Part shown: in pieces, positions 24,274 through 33,312 of the stretch | How positions within the stretch are numbered: position 1 is the first letter of the stretch | Layout: the number at the start of each line of letters is the position of its first letter | Source of the DNA: Candidatus Desulfosporosinus nitrosoreducens | Lineage (GTDB): Bacteria > Bacillota > Desulfitobacteriia > Desulfitobacteriales > Desulfitobacteriaceae | NCBI RefSeq assembly: GCF_030954495.1 | Contig: NZ_JAVHUW010000071.1 | Span: forward strand, 1-61,733 | Direction: 5' to 3' | Length of the DNA stretch: 61,733 nt | Notes under the pieces: generated by a model | The model's database searches: none | What the model was told of the DNA's origin: nothing | Seen by the model: the letters and a program-made list of their open reading frames with translations, nothing else | Position numbers and translations under genes: made by a program

Positions 24274-25221
24274 TCACAGATAAAAGTTATCGTACTTTCC
24301 CGACTTTGGCGGTTCCGGAGGCTTGTCCCCCGGATCTTTATTTCTCTTGTGACTTTTTTGGCTTTTCCGTTCAGCCTCGCGCGATTCGATCTGGCCGACT
24401 GTGAGAACCCCATGCTCATCCCAGTCTCTAAGTACGGCATTAAGATAATTCGCATTCCTGGCATCAGCATCTAGGCAGCGCTTAAGGGCTTCAATGACCA
24501 AAGCGTCAGGGTCTGGGCTTCCCCGACTTGAGAATTCATCACACCATGCGAGAATGTTATTGGCCTCACCTGGTGGAATCGTTCTGCCCCAATTCTTTTC
24601 CGCCCAATTGAAGGCCCGAGTACCGAGGTCCATAGGACCGCTTTCCTCAGTTTTAGATACGGTTTCACCTAAATCGGATACGTCTTGCAATGTTTCGGAT
24701 ACGGTTTCTTTGGTTTCGGTGACGCTTGCCTTGTTTTCCTCGCGCGCGTTGTTGTTAATAGGTTCTATACTCTCATCTACTCTACTCTTCTCTACTCTAG
24801 CCCCTGTACGTGCATCACTTGTGTTTCGCACGTTCTTTGCACGTGCTTTTTGGGATCTGCTTTTTCTCATTCTTTCGGCATTGGCCTCTCGTTTCTCAAC
24901 CAAACGGCCTGCATAATCAAGCCAATCATGAACTGATAGGCTGCCATCTGCTGATTTTTCCAAGAAGCCAAAGGAGCCTCCAGGACCACATTCAACTAAT
25001 GCCGTTACAAACTGATTAGGATCACCCTCCCAACTCGCCGCATCCGCAATATCCTGGGAATCAAACTGAGATAAATTTCCGTCTTGGGCATACTTCAAAC
25101 ACCACCACCATAGGAAGTGCAAGTGGCCGGTTAAGGTTGGTAATGAAACCCCAAGGGCTCTGGCGGCCCGTTTGGTTTTCGGATGTGTTGCAAGTTCTTC
25201 GTTCGATTGTATCCACGCCAT
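24274..25221 (-). CDS. DnaD-like replication initiation protein
   Basis: 315 residues. The N-terminal winged-helix-like part (MAWIQSNEELATHPKTKRAA, LPTLTGHLHFLWWW) resembles replisome organisers. A long Lys/Glu-rich linker follows, then a DnaD-type helical domain (NWGRTIPPGEANNILAWCDE, VIEALKRCLD, NYLNAVLRDW). It should bind the phage origin and recruit the host helicase. The linker contains many direct-repeat-like Thr/Val/Ser codons and could hold the origin, as in other phages. Confidence 0.8.
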   Translation of the reverse strand: MAWIQSNEELATHPKTKRAARALGVSLPTLTGHLHFLWWWCLKYAQDGNLSQFDSQDIADAASWEGDPNQFVTALVECGPGGSFGFLEKSADGSLSVHDWLDYAGRLVEKREANAERMRKSRSQKARAKNVRNTSDARTGARVEKSRVDESIEPINNNAREENKASVTETKETVSETLQDVSDLGETVSKTEESGPMDLGTRAFNWAEKNWGRTIPPGEANNILAWCDEFSSRGSPDPDALVIEALKRCLDADARNANYLNAVLRDWDEHGVLTVGQIESREAERKSQKSHKRNKDPGDKPPEPPKSGKYDNFYL

Positions 25222-25237
25222 TAGGCCGCTTCCCCCT

Positions 25238-26046
25238 TTAAAACAACGATGCCTCTCTATCCTGCCGGTAATTCATCCAAATAACCTCTTCTCGCTTCTG
25301 TCCGCCTTCGCAGCGGGCTAATTTGGTATCCGTTCTCCATCCCTTTAACATCCTCGAGTAAAGCTCATTTTGGTACCCGGAAATTATTACTGGCCCTGGA
25401 TGTTGTATAAGCGTCTCAAGAAGTTCGATATGGTCCGCGTCGCCCATCTCGTATTTGTAAATCCGACCATGTCGAGTACTCAGAACATAGGGTGGGTCCG
25501 CATATATCAGCACGTTTTCCCTTCGGTGCCGCTCAATCAGCCTCACTGCCGGCTGATTTTCTATTTGTACCAGGCCATCTTTTGTGTGCCTAAATCTTTC
25601 TGAGACATTGAGTATACGTGCAGGAAGCTTCACGGACCATTGATTAACATTGCCATTCAAATCTTGAATGTTATTTCTCCACCCTGTTTTGTCGCTGGTT
25701 TTAGATCCTATTCCCTGCCACATCCTAACCAAAAATCTTCTGGCATCCTCGAGGGAATTTCCGGTCAGCTCATAGCTCATGCGATATTCCTGACGACTCC
25801 ATGGAGTGAACTCGATCAATCTTGCCAGTTTCTCGGGATGTTCTCGAATTACACGGAAAAGATTTACGACATTCCCGTCCAAATCATTGATCGTCTCGAT
25901 GACTGATCTTTTCTTTCGGAAAAACACCCCCCCGATCCGAAATATGGCTCAAGATAGGTCATTTTTTCGTAATTCCGAGGGAAATTGGAGATGATCCATT
26001 CTGCCGTAGACCATTTGCTACCCGGGTATTTCAGAACTGTTTTCAT
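25238..26046 (-). pseudogene. DNA adenine methylase (Dam, D12 class), frameshifted at a G7 tract
   Basis: ATG 26046 (GGGAG eight bases upstream) begins MKTVLKYPGSKW, motif X, and continues to PYFGSGG, the S-adenosylmethionine-binding motif I. Exactly there, a run of seven G (25927-25933) shifts the frame; with eight G the protein continues VFFRKKRSVIETINDLDGN and later ADPPYVLSTR (catalytic motif IV DPPY) to 25238, about 269 residues. As given, the methylase is split inside motif I and should be inactive. Poly-G variation or sequence error are the alternatives. Confidence 0.85.
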
Positions 26047-26800
26047 GCTCAATCTCCCACTTTTCCGTTCTCACGGGTAAAATAACAGCCTCAATATCGC
26101 CGGTAGCAAATCTGACGGGATCAAGCGGTCCTTTGTAAGTGACAGTTATCTCTTCGTCGGGGAAAATCTCAAGTAAGCCATCGAGCAATGATTTATTTAA
26201 GAAAATATTCTCGTTAAACACGATAAGCTTCGGATAGAGTTTTCTAAGGGCATCAGAAATAGCGGGATTTAATGCAACATCCTTAACCGGCAAATTGGAT
26301 TTGAAAAATTTAGACTCGATCCCCTTAATACTGCCTAAAATTCCTTGGGCCGATTCATGATAATTCCATAATTTACCGGAATTATCACAAAGATAAACAT
26401 ACAATTTATTTGTATCCTGATCTAAAATTACATATTTCCCGACAAGTTCTTTCGTAACTTGAGTTTTAATTTTAACTAAACGGAAGGAATCTGTCCCCAT
26501 GATAAATCCTTCGCTGCAATATACAAGAAATAAGCGATAGTCTCCGTTTTTGAGATTCTGAGTAATAGACCAAGCTCTTTTTAGGTCTGACATGAATTCA
26601 GGTTTTAGATCAATGGAAGCCTCAATTTTAGGAATCTTGCTGAGTATCTCCCTGCGTTCGTCAGCTTCGCGCTTGGCTTTATCCGCCAGACTCATAGGGG
26701 TAAAATAATTTTCAAAATAAGGATTGTTATTGCATTCAAGGCAAACGGATTCGTCTTTGTAATTTGCGCATGCCTCACAATCGACATCTGAAAAAGACAT
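26018..26800 (-). CDS. Possible phage sliding-clamp-like protein with N-terminal zinc knuckle
   Basis: About 260 residues from ATG 26800, seven bases after AGGAGG. The N-terminus CEACANYKDESVCLEC can bind zinc and is followed by NYFTP. The body has YCSEGFIMGTDSFRLV, which resembles the ATDG.RL strand of DNA polymerase beta clamps, and near the C-terminus DPVRFATGDIEAVILPVR, like the clamp's final PV.....G....MPVR strand. I infer a divergent DnaN-like clamp or clamp mimic. It is shorter than the usual ~370 residues. It overlaps the methylase start. Confidence 0.5.
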   Translation of the reverse strand: MSFSDVDCEACANYKDESVCLECNNNPYFENYFTPMSLADKAKREADERREILSKIPKIEASIDLKPEFMSDLKRAWSITQNLKNGDYRLFLVYCSEGFIMGTDSFRLVKIKTQVTKELVGKYVILDQDTNKLYVYLCDNSGKLWNYHESAQGILGSIKGIESKFFKSNLPVKDVALNPAISDALRKLYPKLIVFNENIFLNKSLLDGLLEIFPDEEITVTYKGPLDPVRFATGDIEAVILPVRTEKWEIEHENSSEIPG

Positions 26801-26814
26801 TTGATTTCCTCCTC

Positions 26815-27003
26815 TCAAAACGGTATATCTTCGTTTGCACCTAATTGCCTTTTAACTTCACCCTTAACCCGATCCCAAGCCTTTTGATATACTGCATCAA
26901 GATTGTGGTTATTCTCGACGGTAACTTCCAATTCAGCCTCTGCGCGCCGGTTGTTAAAGCCGGGGCCGCTGACGAGTTCGGAATAACTAACTTTGATTTT
27001 CAC
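26815..27003 (-). CDS. Hypothetical protein, 62 residues
   Basis: MKIKVSYSELVSGPGFNNRR, then AELEVTVENNHNLDAVYQKA and a C-terminal acidic GANEDIPF. A beta hairpin plus helix is likely; the acidic, Phe-ended tail recalls SSB-type interaction tails, but that is a guess. The stop overlaps the clamp-like gene's leader. Confidence 0.6.
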   Translation of the reverse strand: MKIKVSYSELVSGPGFNNRRAEAELEVTVENNHNLDAVYQKAWDRVKGEVKRQLGANEDIPF

Positions 27004-27024
27004 AAAAACACCTTCTAATTCTTT

Positions 27025-28272
27025 TTAAAACAATAATGTTCCATACTGCAGATCTTCGAGCAGGTTTTTCCTCGGTGTTAACCTATCGAATGCGCAGGGC
27101 CTCATATCAAGCAACCAGTCATGTTCTAGGACGTTCAACTTTATGTCATCGCTGATAGCGCAGGCAAACGTTTTCATCTCCCTGGCCATGCCGTATCTCA
27201 TGAGTGCCTGCCATTTGCCGGGATAGTGCTTACGTAGGATTTCGATATTATTTCTCTCGTAAGCAAGCCCCGTGCCGCAGACATAACAACCGTTGCGCTC
27301 AAAGAGCTTATTACCGTCAGCGTCCGTCAGGTCATATAAGGGAGCATATGGGCAGTTCCGGGTCCTAATATATTCCCATATATCTTCGTCCGTAAGAATT
27401 GACAACGGGTTGGAATACAGATAGCCGTTGGCTGTTTTGTATAAAAAACCATAGTCTAGAAAGGTAAAGGTACGGCGCCTGGATTCGCTCGCTAACAGTC
27501 CCCGGAAGAGTGTGTCGCATCCAAGTTTCTTTTGAAGCTTTTGCGATGGTTGTTCCTTGATAAAATTGCAGCAGGAATGAGATATACGCAGATCGGGAAA
27601 TTTCCTGAGAATTCCGTAATACCTCTCGTTCCCCTTCGACTGCTCCGGGCTGTATTTAAGAAACACATTAATGTTAATCCTGGGAGCATCAAGTTTTGTC
27701 GCATCTTTGCCCAAGATTGGAAATCCGTACTGCTCCGCGATGAACCAAAAGCTAACCAGTGTCCCGGCTTCCCAAACGAGCTTTCGACTCCGAAAATCTT
27801 CCCACATCTCAGGTGTCACGGCTTCGTTTAATTTGTCAGTCGAAAGCAATCGACCTTTCTTGTTCAGATATCTTTTGACTTCTCCGCTCTCTTCGATCAG
27901 TGACCAAACTTCTTTTTGCGCTTCATATTTCAGTCGCGGAACCTTCAATCGGTCAAGTTTGGTTTCGTGAAAGTTCTCGCCGCCCCACTCCTTACCGAGT
28001 TTTCGGGCAAAACTTAGGCTTTCCGGGTACTCGACACCAGTATTGCCGAAAATTACAACCATGTTTTTGGCTTGCTCCGGGCAAGTTTCGCGGATTAAAT
28101 GCCATAGGGCGGTGGAGTCTTTACCGCCAGAAAAAGCTAGCGCAACCTTTTTGCCCTGCTTAAATGTGTCGCGGATTATTTTTCTTGCGACGTTAAGTTT
28201 AAATTCAAGGGGCAGATCCCACATTTTTTGGAGCTGGGCGTATTCGTATTTGCTTTGTTTTTTCTTGCTCAC
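27025..28272 (-). CDS. PAPS-reductase/DndC-like PP-loop enzyme
   Basis: 415 residues. VALAFSGGKDSTALWHLIRE (PP-loop SGGKDS at 48-53) and VVIFGNTGVEYPESL identify the PAPS reductase/N-type ATP pyrophosphatase fold. HSCCNFIKE in the middle and GCYVCGTG near residue 330 supply four cysteines that could hold an iron-sulfur cluster. Phage members are linked to sulfur-containing DNA or tRNA modification, but no DndDE partners are nearby. It starts at GTG overlapping the preceding TGA. Confidence 0.75.
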   Translation of the reverse strand: MSKKKQSKYEYAQLQKMWDLPLEFKLNVARKIIRDTFKQGKKVALAFSGGKDSTALWHLIRETCPEQAKNMVVIFGNTGVEYPESLSFARKLGKEWGGENFHETKLDRLKVPRLKYEAQKEVWSLIEESGEVKRYLNKKGRLLSTDKLNEAVTPEMWEDFRSRKLVWEAGTLVSFWFIAEQYGFPILGKDATKLDAPRININVFLKYSPEQSKGNERYYGILRKFPDLRISHSCCNFIKEQPSQKLQKKLGCDTLFRGLLASESRRRTFTFLDYGFLYKTANGYLYSNPLSILTDEDIWEYIRTRNCPYAPLYDLTDADGNKLFERNGCYVCGTGLAYERNNIEILRKHYPGKWQALMRYGMAREMKTFACAISDDIKLNVLEHDWLLDMRPCAFDRLTPRKNLLEDLQYGTLLF

Positions 28273-28415
28273 ACATCCACCGCCTCGCCCGCCTCCCTCA
28301 GATATTCTTCTGAGTTACATAACGGGCAGCTTACGAATTTTTGATCCTCGAATTCCTGATCAACAGCAAACTTAACGTTGCATTCGTCGCAATGATAGAC
28401 AAAATATTTACTCAT
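28269..28415 (-). CDS. 48-residue zinc-ribbon protein
   Basis: MSKYFVYHCDECNVKFAV ... VSCPLCNSEEYL: two CxxC pairs 18-20 residues apart. It overlaps the J-domain gene by 8 bases and its TGA overlaps the GTG of the PP-loop enzyme (GTGA), so the two are probably co-translated and may work together. Confidence 0.7.
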   Translation of the reverse strand: MSKYFVYHCDECNVKFAVDQEFEDQKFVSCPLCNSEEYLREAGEAVDV

Positions 28416-28920
28416 GTTTTCTCTCCTCAAACCACTTCATAGCTTGTTCAGAGGCATCTTTCAGCCTCATGAAATCCTCTTCAGTGCCGCCCGCATCCGG
28501 ATGCAACGTTTTGGCCAATTGCCTAAAACGTTCTTTAATATCTTCTTTACTTGAGGGCATTTTTTCAAAACCAAGGAATTTAATGAAATTTGGCATCTCA
28601 ATCGGAGGCGGAAGAAACTTCATCCCGGCCACCCAGGTACCCAATTCATAGATTCCGCGCTCAACCATGCGGGCCAAGTCTTCAAGGGCTAACACAACCT
28701 GAGCGAAAGCGTCCGATCCATACCTAAGATTAATACCTTTAGCTTTTGCCTTTTCCAGGCTGTGCTCAAAACGATAAAGATCGTTCCGGTATCTAAATTC
28801 AACCCAGCAGCCAAAGCGATCAAAATTATAGCTAAAATTCTTAATTCCAAGCCGATCCATGACCCGAGATAGTTTTTGTTCGTAGTTGTCGGCGTTCCCA
28901 TACTGTTTTTTAGTCCCCAT
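28408..28920 (-). CDS. Phage J-domain protein
   Basis: About 170 residues from MGTKKQYGN. The N-terminal 105 residues are an alpha/beta region unique to phage proteins. The C-terminal 60 residues (FIKFLGFEKMPSSKEDIKER, RQLAKTLHPDAGGTEEDFMRL) are a complete J domain with the HPD tripeptide, so it can stimulate host DnaK. Likely a co-chaperone for phage replication complexes. An in-frame ATG at 28944 is less well placed. Confidence 0.82.
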   Translation of the reverse strand: MGTKKQYGNADNYEQKLSRVMDRLGIKNFSYNFDRFGCWVEFRYRNDLYRFEHSLEKAKAKGINLRYGSDAFAQVVLALEDLARMVERGIYELGTWVAGMKFLPPPIEMPNFIKFLGFEKMPSSKEDIKERFRQLAKTLHPDAGGTEEDFMRLKDASEQAMKWFEERKHE

Positions 28921-28931
28921 GATCTCCCTCC

Positions 28932-29687
28932 TTAAAACGGACACATTTCTAAATCAACGACCTTCCCGGGCTCTGCAATCTCCGTATCTTTCCCAGTTAG
29001 CTCAGCGATTTCTCGGACCATTCTTGCAGCATCGGAATTCCCATCCGAGAGATGGATGAGCACGATTTTCCTAACTTGAGTAAGATCATTGGCCTTAAGG
29101 AAATCTTTAACGTGTTCTAAGCTGAAATGACTCTCAAGCAACCGATTCTTTAAGCTCTCCGGGATTCTCCCCGCCTCAATGTTTTCTTCAAGGATATCTC
29201 GACAATAGTTACACTCGACCAGGATGTAATTTAAGCCATTAAATCGGTATTGAATGTAATAAGTGTCAGTGGCAAAGAGCAACTTCTCGCCGGTTGGACG
29301 GTATTGGATTAGGTACCCGAGAGGTTCAGCCGCATCATGCTCGGTCTCAAACGGCAGTATTGTAAAATCGTCAATATCGAACTGCTCGCCATTCTCTGCA
29401 AACGAAAGTCTGTAGGTGTTTATTGCATAATGCTCGATTCCTAACTTTTCGACCGTTTTAACACCTGTCCATGTGGTTATTCCTGCCCTCATAACGTCCA
29501 CAATTGCTTTGGAATGGTCTTTGTGTTCGTGGGTGACCAAACACCCACGAACGCTTGATAAGTCAAAATCCAGGGCCTTTTGAATCTCCTTAAACCGGAC
29601 ACCGGCGTCCAGGATTAAATTGCCGGTATCGGCTTCAAGGATATAACTATTACCCCTTGAGCTTGAACCAATTACTTTTAGTTTCAT
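28932..29687 (-). CDS. MBL-fold metallo-hydrolase (YycJ-like)
   Basis: 251 residues. GSSSRGNSYILEADTGNLIL-DAG and VTHEHKDHSKA (HxHxDH at 53-58) are the metallo-beta-lactamase signature; FATDTYYIQY and VLIHLSDGNS supply later ligands. YycJ/WalJ-type enzymes are putative 5' nucleases. It is next to RecT and may process DNA ends for annealing. That last point is inference. Confidence 0.85.
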   Translation of the reverse strand: MKLKVIGSSSRGNSYILEADTGNLILDAGVRFKEIQKALDFDLSSVRGCLVTHEHKDHSKAIVDVMRAGITTWTGVKTVEKLGIEHYAINTYRLSFAENGEQFDIDDFTILPFETEHDAAEPLGYLIQYRPTGEKLLFATDTYYIQYRFNGLNYILVECNYCRDILEENIEAGRIPESLKNRLLESHFSLEHVKDFLKANDLTQVRKIVLIHLSDGNSDAARMVREIAELTGKDTEIAEPGKVVDLEMCPF

Positions 29688-29690
29688 GGC

Positions 29691-30416
29691 TTAAAAGTCC
29701 GGTCCCGCGGGCGATGTGTTAATTTCCGGTTCCGGTTCACGCGATGATTCAATATTTTGCGATGTCATTATTTCCGGTTCTGATTCTGGTTTAACATCAA
29801 CAACTGGTCCCCTATTTGCTTTCCGGGAAATTTCAAATTCAGGATCATTCCCGCCAATATCAATAATTTCTTCGGTCGTGTGCATTCCCATGGCCATTTC
29901 CGGAGCATAGGCTCGAATAAACCAACTCGCCGCACGATACATTAACATTTGATCAGACATGGTCTGCCACTTACTGCCGTTCTTAGTGTACCAACCTTCC
30001 TTTTTTGCAATATCAATTGTTACAGTTGAGCCTTCTAACTTTTCGCCCGTTGCTTTTTCAATAGCCCAGGCCTTGCAACCGTATTGATCTGTTCCCTTTT
30101 GTCCAATCCATTCATAGCGAAGAGCGGAGAATCTTCCTGATGTATTGAAGGTTGAAATTAAGAATTGGCTGGACCAACCCGGACGGCCATAGACAATATA
30201 AAGGTTTTGCATAACCATCAACGGATCAGCGCCCATTCTGCTTGCCATGTTTAGGGCAATCACGCAGTTTGGAATGTTGTTCTGATATTCTTTAGGAACC
30301 AGTGAAGAATTAGCTAATAATGTGGCTGCTCTCTGAGTAAATTCAAAGCTTTTTAAGCTCATAAATCCTGGCATAATTTCGACTTCCTGATTATTTACTG
30401 CTAATTCATTTGACAT
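29691..30416 (-). CDS. RecT-like single-strand annealing protein
   Basis: 241 residues. NCVIALNMASRMGADPLMVM, IVYGRPGWSSQF and QMLMYRAASWFIRAYAPEMA form the conserved RecT/RedB-like core. The C-terminal 50 residues are Glu/Pro/Ser-rich and probably disordered. It anneals complementary strands for phage recombination, with the neighbouring SbcC-like ATPase, MBL protein and Hjc-like nuclease. Confidence 0.85.
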   Translation of the reverse strand: MSNELAVNNQEVEIMPGFMSLKSFEFTQRAATLLANSSLVPKEYQNNIPNCVIALNMASRMGADPLMVMQNLYIVYGRPGWSSQFLISTFNTSGRFSALRYEWIGQKGTDQYGCKAWAIEKATGEKLEGSTVTIDIAKKEGWYTKNGSKWQTMSDQMLMYRAASWFIRAYAPEMAMGMHTTEEIIDIGGNDPEFEISRKANRGPVVDVKPESEPEIMTSQNIESSREPEPEINTSPAGPDF

Positions 30417-30419
30417 GAT

Positions 30420-30674
30420 TTATTCCTCCTCCAATTCCTGTTTAATTTCTGAGCCGCAATCATGACATACAACCTTATTTCCCTTGTCGGTGATAATGAG
30501 GCTTATCTTTTCGTTATCTAGGAAGTGCCTTCCGCACTTATAGCACTCAAAACCTGTATATCGAAAGTTTTGTCGTATTCTCCTAAAGGACTCATCAAAG
30601 GTGAGCATGTCTAATTCAACTTGAAGAATGTTAAAGGTCTTGGTTGTTGTTTTGGTAATGGAAGCTTTACCCAT
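30420..30674 (-). CDS. Zinc-finger-like small protein
   Basis: About 84 residues. A 45-residue N-terminal part rich in Thr and aromatic residues precedes CYKCGRHFLDNEK and VCHDCG, two CxxC knuckles. It sits between the SbcC-like ATPase (4-base overlap) and RecT, so it may serve recombination. Not recognised by family. Confidence 0.65.
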   Translation of the reverse strand: MGKASITKTTTKTFNILQVELDMLTFDESFRRIRQNFRYTGFECYKCGRHFLDNEKISLIITDKGNKVVCHDCGSEIKQELEEE

Positions 30675-32635
30675 CAAGCAACCTCCACTCTGAGAACCTT
30701 ATCCGGCTCACTCTTAATCAGGTTGATAACCTGACTTGAAGTATCTATAATCCGTGAAACAGATTCCCTGAAGTCAATCCAGATAGGAGCCGTGCAGCTG
30801 TAATGATCCGCCAGGACATTAATGATGTCTAACCCAGCATTAACCCTCCCGGCATGGTTCACGTTCGGCCAGGTCACGCCGTCAATCATGGCCTCGCAGC
30901 ATTCCGATATACCGCCGTTAATCTGAACATCAAAGAGCTTCCACTTAACGATTTTGAACTGGTTATTTATTGTTTCTTCGAGGAGATTAACCTTGGCCTT
31001 GATAAACTGCTCAATGAGATAGCGTTGCTTTTCAAACTCGCTCAGCTGGTTAGCCAGTGTTCGTTCTTCATCTTTAAGTTCCTCGATCCGGGCCTTGGCT
31101 TTTTGGGCGACTTCACGAACGCTAAGTAATTTGTTTAGGTTCTCAATTTCAACAGTTTCTTTTACTTTCTGCTGAAGTAGCTCAGAGGCTGTGTCCCCAA
31201 CTGGCTTGTTAAGTTCGTCCATCAAGGCGTCATATTGAGACTTAAGCTGTCGATATTTTTCATCTGCTTCGTAATTAGGAGCTACTGAATCCTTTGGTTC
31301 GACACCGATATCCTTGCCAAGTTCAACCAAGCGTTCGTTTATCTCCTGAATCTTTGCTTCACACTGGAAGAGCTCTTCGTTAAATTTAGTCGCGTCAGAT
31401 TCAAGCTTTTCTTTACGTTCTTTTAAGGCTTTGCCGTCAGCATTAATCTTGGCTAATTCATTTTGTTTATTTTGATCAAAGGATTCTTTCATTTCTTGGA
31501 CTTGATGCTTAATATCATGTTCCGGAAGACTTCTTTTACAGGTCGGACAAATAAAGTTGTCAGGATCAGGAGTAATGAAGGTAGTTGCATTTATTGCGCC
31601 CCAATTAGTCCTTAAATCTGCCATGAAATCAGCTAATTTAGTCACTTCAGCTGAGCAGCTTTTAATTTTTTCGCCTAAAGATAGTTTTGAATTTTCGAGC
31701 CGGTATTTCTCATTTTCGAGCATTGTCTTTTCGTCTAAGAGTTGTTTGATACCGGCATAAGCTGCAGAATCTAGTTCCTTCTTCCGATCACCAAGAACAA
31801 TGCTTAATCTAAAAGCTTCCTGCTGTTTGCGGAGATATTCGGAGGTTAATTGGCTGGCATCCATCATACTTTGCTCGATTTTTCTAAGAGAAGCCTTATG
31901 TTCAAGAAGCCCGGCTTCAACTACCGAATAATTAATTTCTTCACCAAGTACCGTCCTGGAAAGCTCGTTGATCTTAATAGGTATCTCTTCGATTTGGGAA
32001 TTAAGCATTTTGATCTTTTCAGCAATGATCTTCCTTTGATCATTGATCGATTTGCCGTTTAGGATGTTCGCAAGTTCAGAAAGGCTTTTATCAGAAGCTA
32101 TTACCTCCTCATCCGAAACGTCTCCGCAAATCTCCATAAGGGTTTTGCGGCGGTCCTGCCAAGATAACTGAGCGCAGAAGTAAAACGGATTGGTCAGAAG
32201 CTTAAAGGCCGTCTCGTTGATAATTGAGTTAATAACATCCGCATATTCCTTGGCCTTAACCGGCACAGCATCAACCCAATAGCTCGTTTCATGGCCGGTG
32301 AATTCTTCTGTTGCGGTACCCCGCTTCCTGGTCCATTTTTCCTTGAGCATTTTCCGGAGAGTTTTAGGTTGGCCATTGATCAAAAACTCAAGAATGACAT
32401 CCGTTTCAAGGTAATGAACATCGTTACCGAATTGGTCCTGAGGTTTAACTGCAAAGTCAGCCCGATTAGCACTGTCTTTGCCAAAGAGGACCCACAAAAA
32501 CGCATCGTACAGGGTTGTCTTCCCTTTGCCGTTCTCACCGAAGATTGAAGCATTCCAGCTCCTTATATCCAGGACAAACTCCTTAATCCCTTTAAAATTT
32601 CTTAGCTCCATTTTGGAGAGTTTTATTTGAATCAT
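30674..32635 (-). CDS. SbcC/Rad50-like SMC ATPase
   Basis: 653 residues. N-terminal MELRNFKGIKEF and GENGKGKTTLYDAF (Walker A 33-40); long coiled-coil arms around a zinc hook FICPTCKRSLPE (C363, C366); C-terminal APIWIDFRESVSRI as Walker B and a short end. It resembles phage AAA ATPases that act with nucleases at DNA ends. Its classical SbcD partner is absent; the MBL-fold protein downstream could substitute. Confidence 0.88.
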   Translation of the reverse strand: MIQIKLSKMELRNFKGIKEFVLDIRSWNASIFGENGKGKTTLYDAFLWVLFGKDSANRADFAVKPQDQFGNDVHYLETDVILEFLINGQPKTLRKMLKEKWTRKRGTATEEFTGHETSYWVDAVPVKAKEYADVINSIINETAFKLLTNPFYFCAQLSWQDRRKTLMEICGDVSDEEVIASDKSLSELANILNGKSINDQRKIIAEKIKMLNSQIEEIPIKINELSRTVLGEEINYSVVEAGLLEHKASLRKIEQSMMDASQLTSEYLRKQQEAFRLSIVLGDRKKELDSAAYAGIKQLLDEKTMLENEKYRLENSKLSLGEKIKSCSAEVTKLADFMADLRTNWGAINATTFITPDPDNFICPTCKRSLPEHDIKHQVQEMKESFDQNKQNELAKINADGKALKERKEKLESDATKFNEELFQCEAKIQEINERLVELGKDIGVEPKDSVAPNYEADEKYRQLKSQYDALMDELNKPVGDTASELLQQKVKETVEIENLNKLLSVREVAQKAKARIEELKDEERTLANQLSEFEKQRYLIEQFIKAKVNLLEETINNQFKIVKWKLFDVQINGGISECCEAMIDGVTWPNVNHAGRVNAGLDIINVLADHYSCTAPIWIDFRESVSRIIDTSSQVINLIKSEPDKVLRVEVA

Positions 32636-33312
32636 CGCTCTGCCTCATTTCTTAAGATTTCTTCCGCCATCACGCGGTCGACAAACGGTTCTATTTTGGA
32701 AACATTCATGGTACAATCAAAGTGAGATTTTTTCTTTTCAGCTTCCGTTGGCGCGGAAGCTTTTTCTTTTTCCTCGATTTCTTTTCTGAGTATGTCGGCA
32801 AGCATTGGCATAACCTCATTGGCAAATCTGACTGCCATATAGGGATAATCCAATTCAATTTCAAAATCATACCAGGGCTCTTCAGATATGGCTGATATTT
32901 CGCTGCTGCTGTAAATTTCGTTCTGAATGTAATCCACAGAACCAGACAAATCCAATTCGTTGATGAATTCCCATGCGTCCCGAGCTTGCTTTTTTGTGCA
33001 TGCATCTTGTTTCCTGATATCAATAATCCTTGCTTTCCATCCGTTCTCAGCTTTTTCGAGGTTAAAGTAATCTTCCTTGGAAATCTTTCCAAGAACATAC
33101 TCAGGATCACGCGCTAAATCTTGAACGATAAAATGCTTAAACGATTTCCTGCCGTGGTTAGGCCAAGCATAGCTATAATTACCGAAATCCGACTGGGCAT
33201 TAAACAATCCGCCATTTTCATCAATCGTGAAGGTTGCCCATCCATTGTGTTTCCAACGTAAATCGTATCTCTCACATACAGACTTTTTATAAGTGTAATC
33301 TTCGATTTTCAC
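32632..33312 (-). CDS. Conserved phage protein, 226 residues, function unknown
   Basis: The N-terminal ~100 residues look like an alpha/beta domain (YDLRWKHNGWATFTIDENG, SYAWPNHGRKSFKHF). Residues 165-195 hold a Lys/Glu-rich helix. It overlaps the SbcC-like gene by 4 bases, which suggests co-function in recombination. No catalytic motif seen. Confidence 0.6.
   Translation of the reverse strand: MKIEDYTYKKSVCERYDLRWKHNGWATFTIDENGGLFNAQSDFGNYSYAWPNHGRKSFKHFIVQDLARDPEYVLGKISKEDYFNLEKAENGWKARIIDIRKQDACTKKQARDAWEFINELDLSGSVDYIQNEIYSSSEISAISEEPWYDFEIELDYPYMAVRFANEVMPMLADILRKEIEEKEKASAPTEAEKKKSHFDCTMNVSKIEPFVDRVMAEEILRNEAER

Noticed and set aside
24192..24470. 92-codon frame overlapping the DnaD-like gene
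   Set aside because: Shadow frame with low-complexity basic sequence; the DnaD and HTH frames explain the region.
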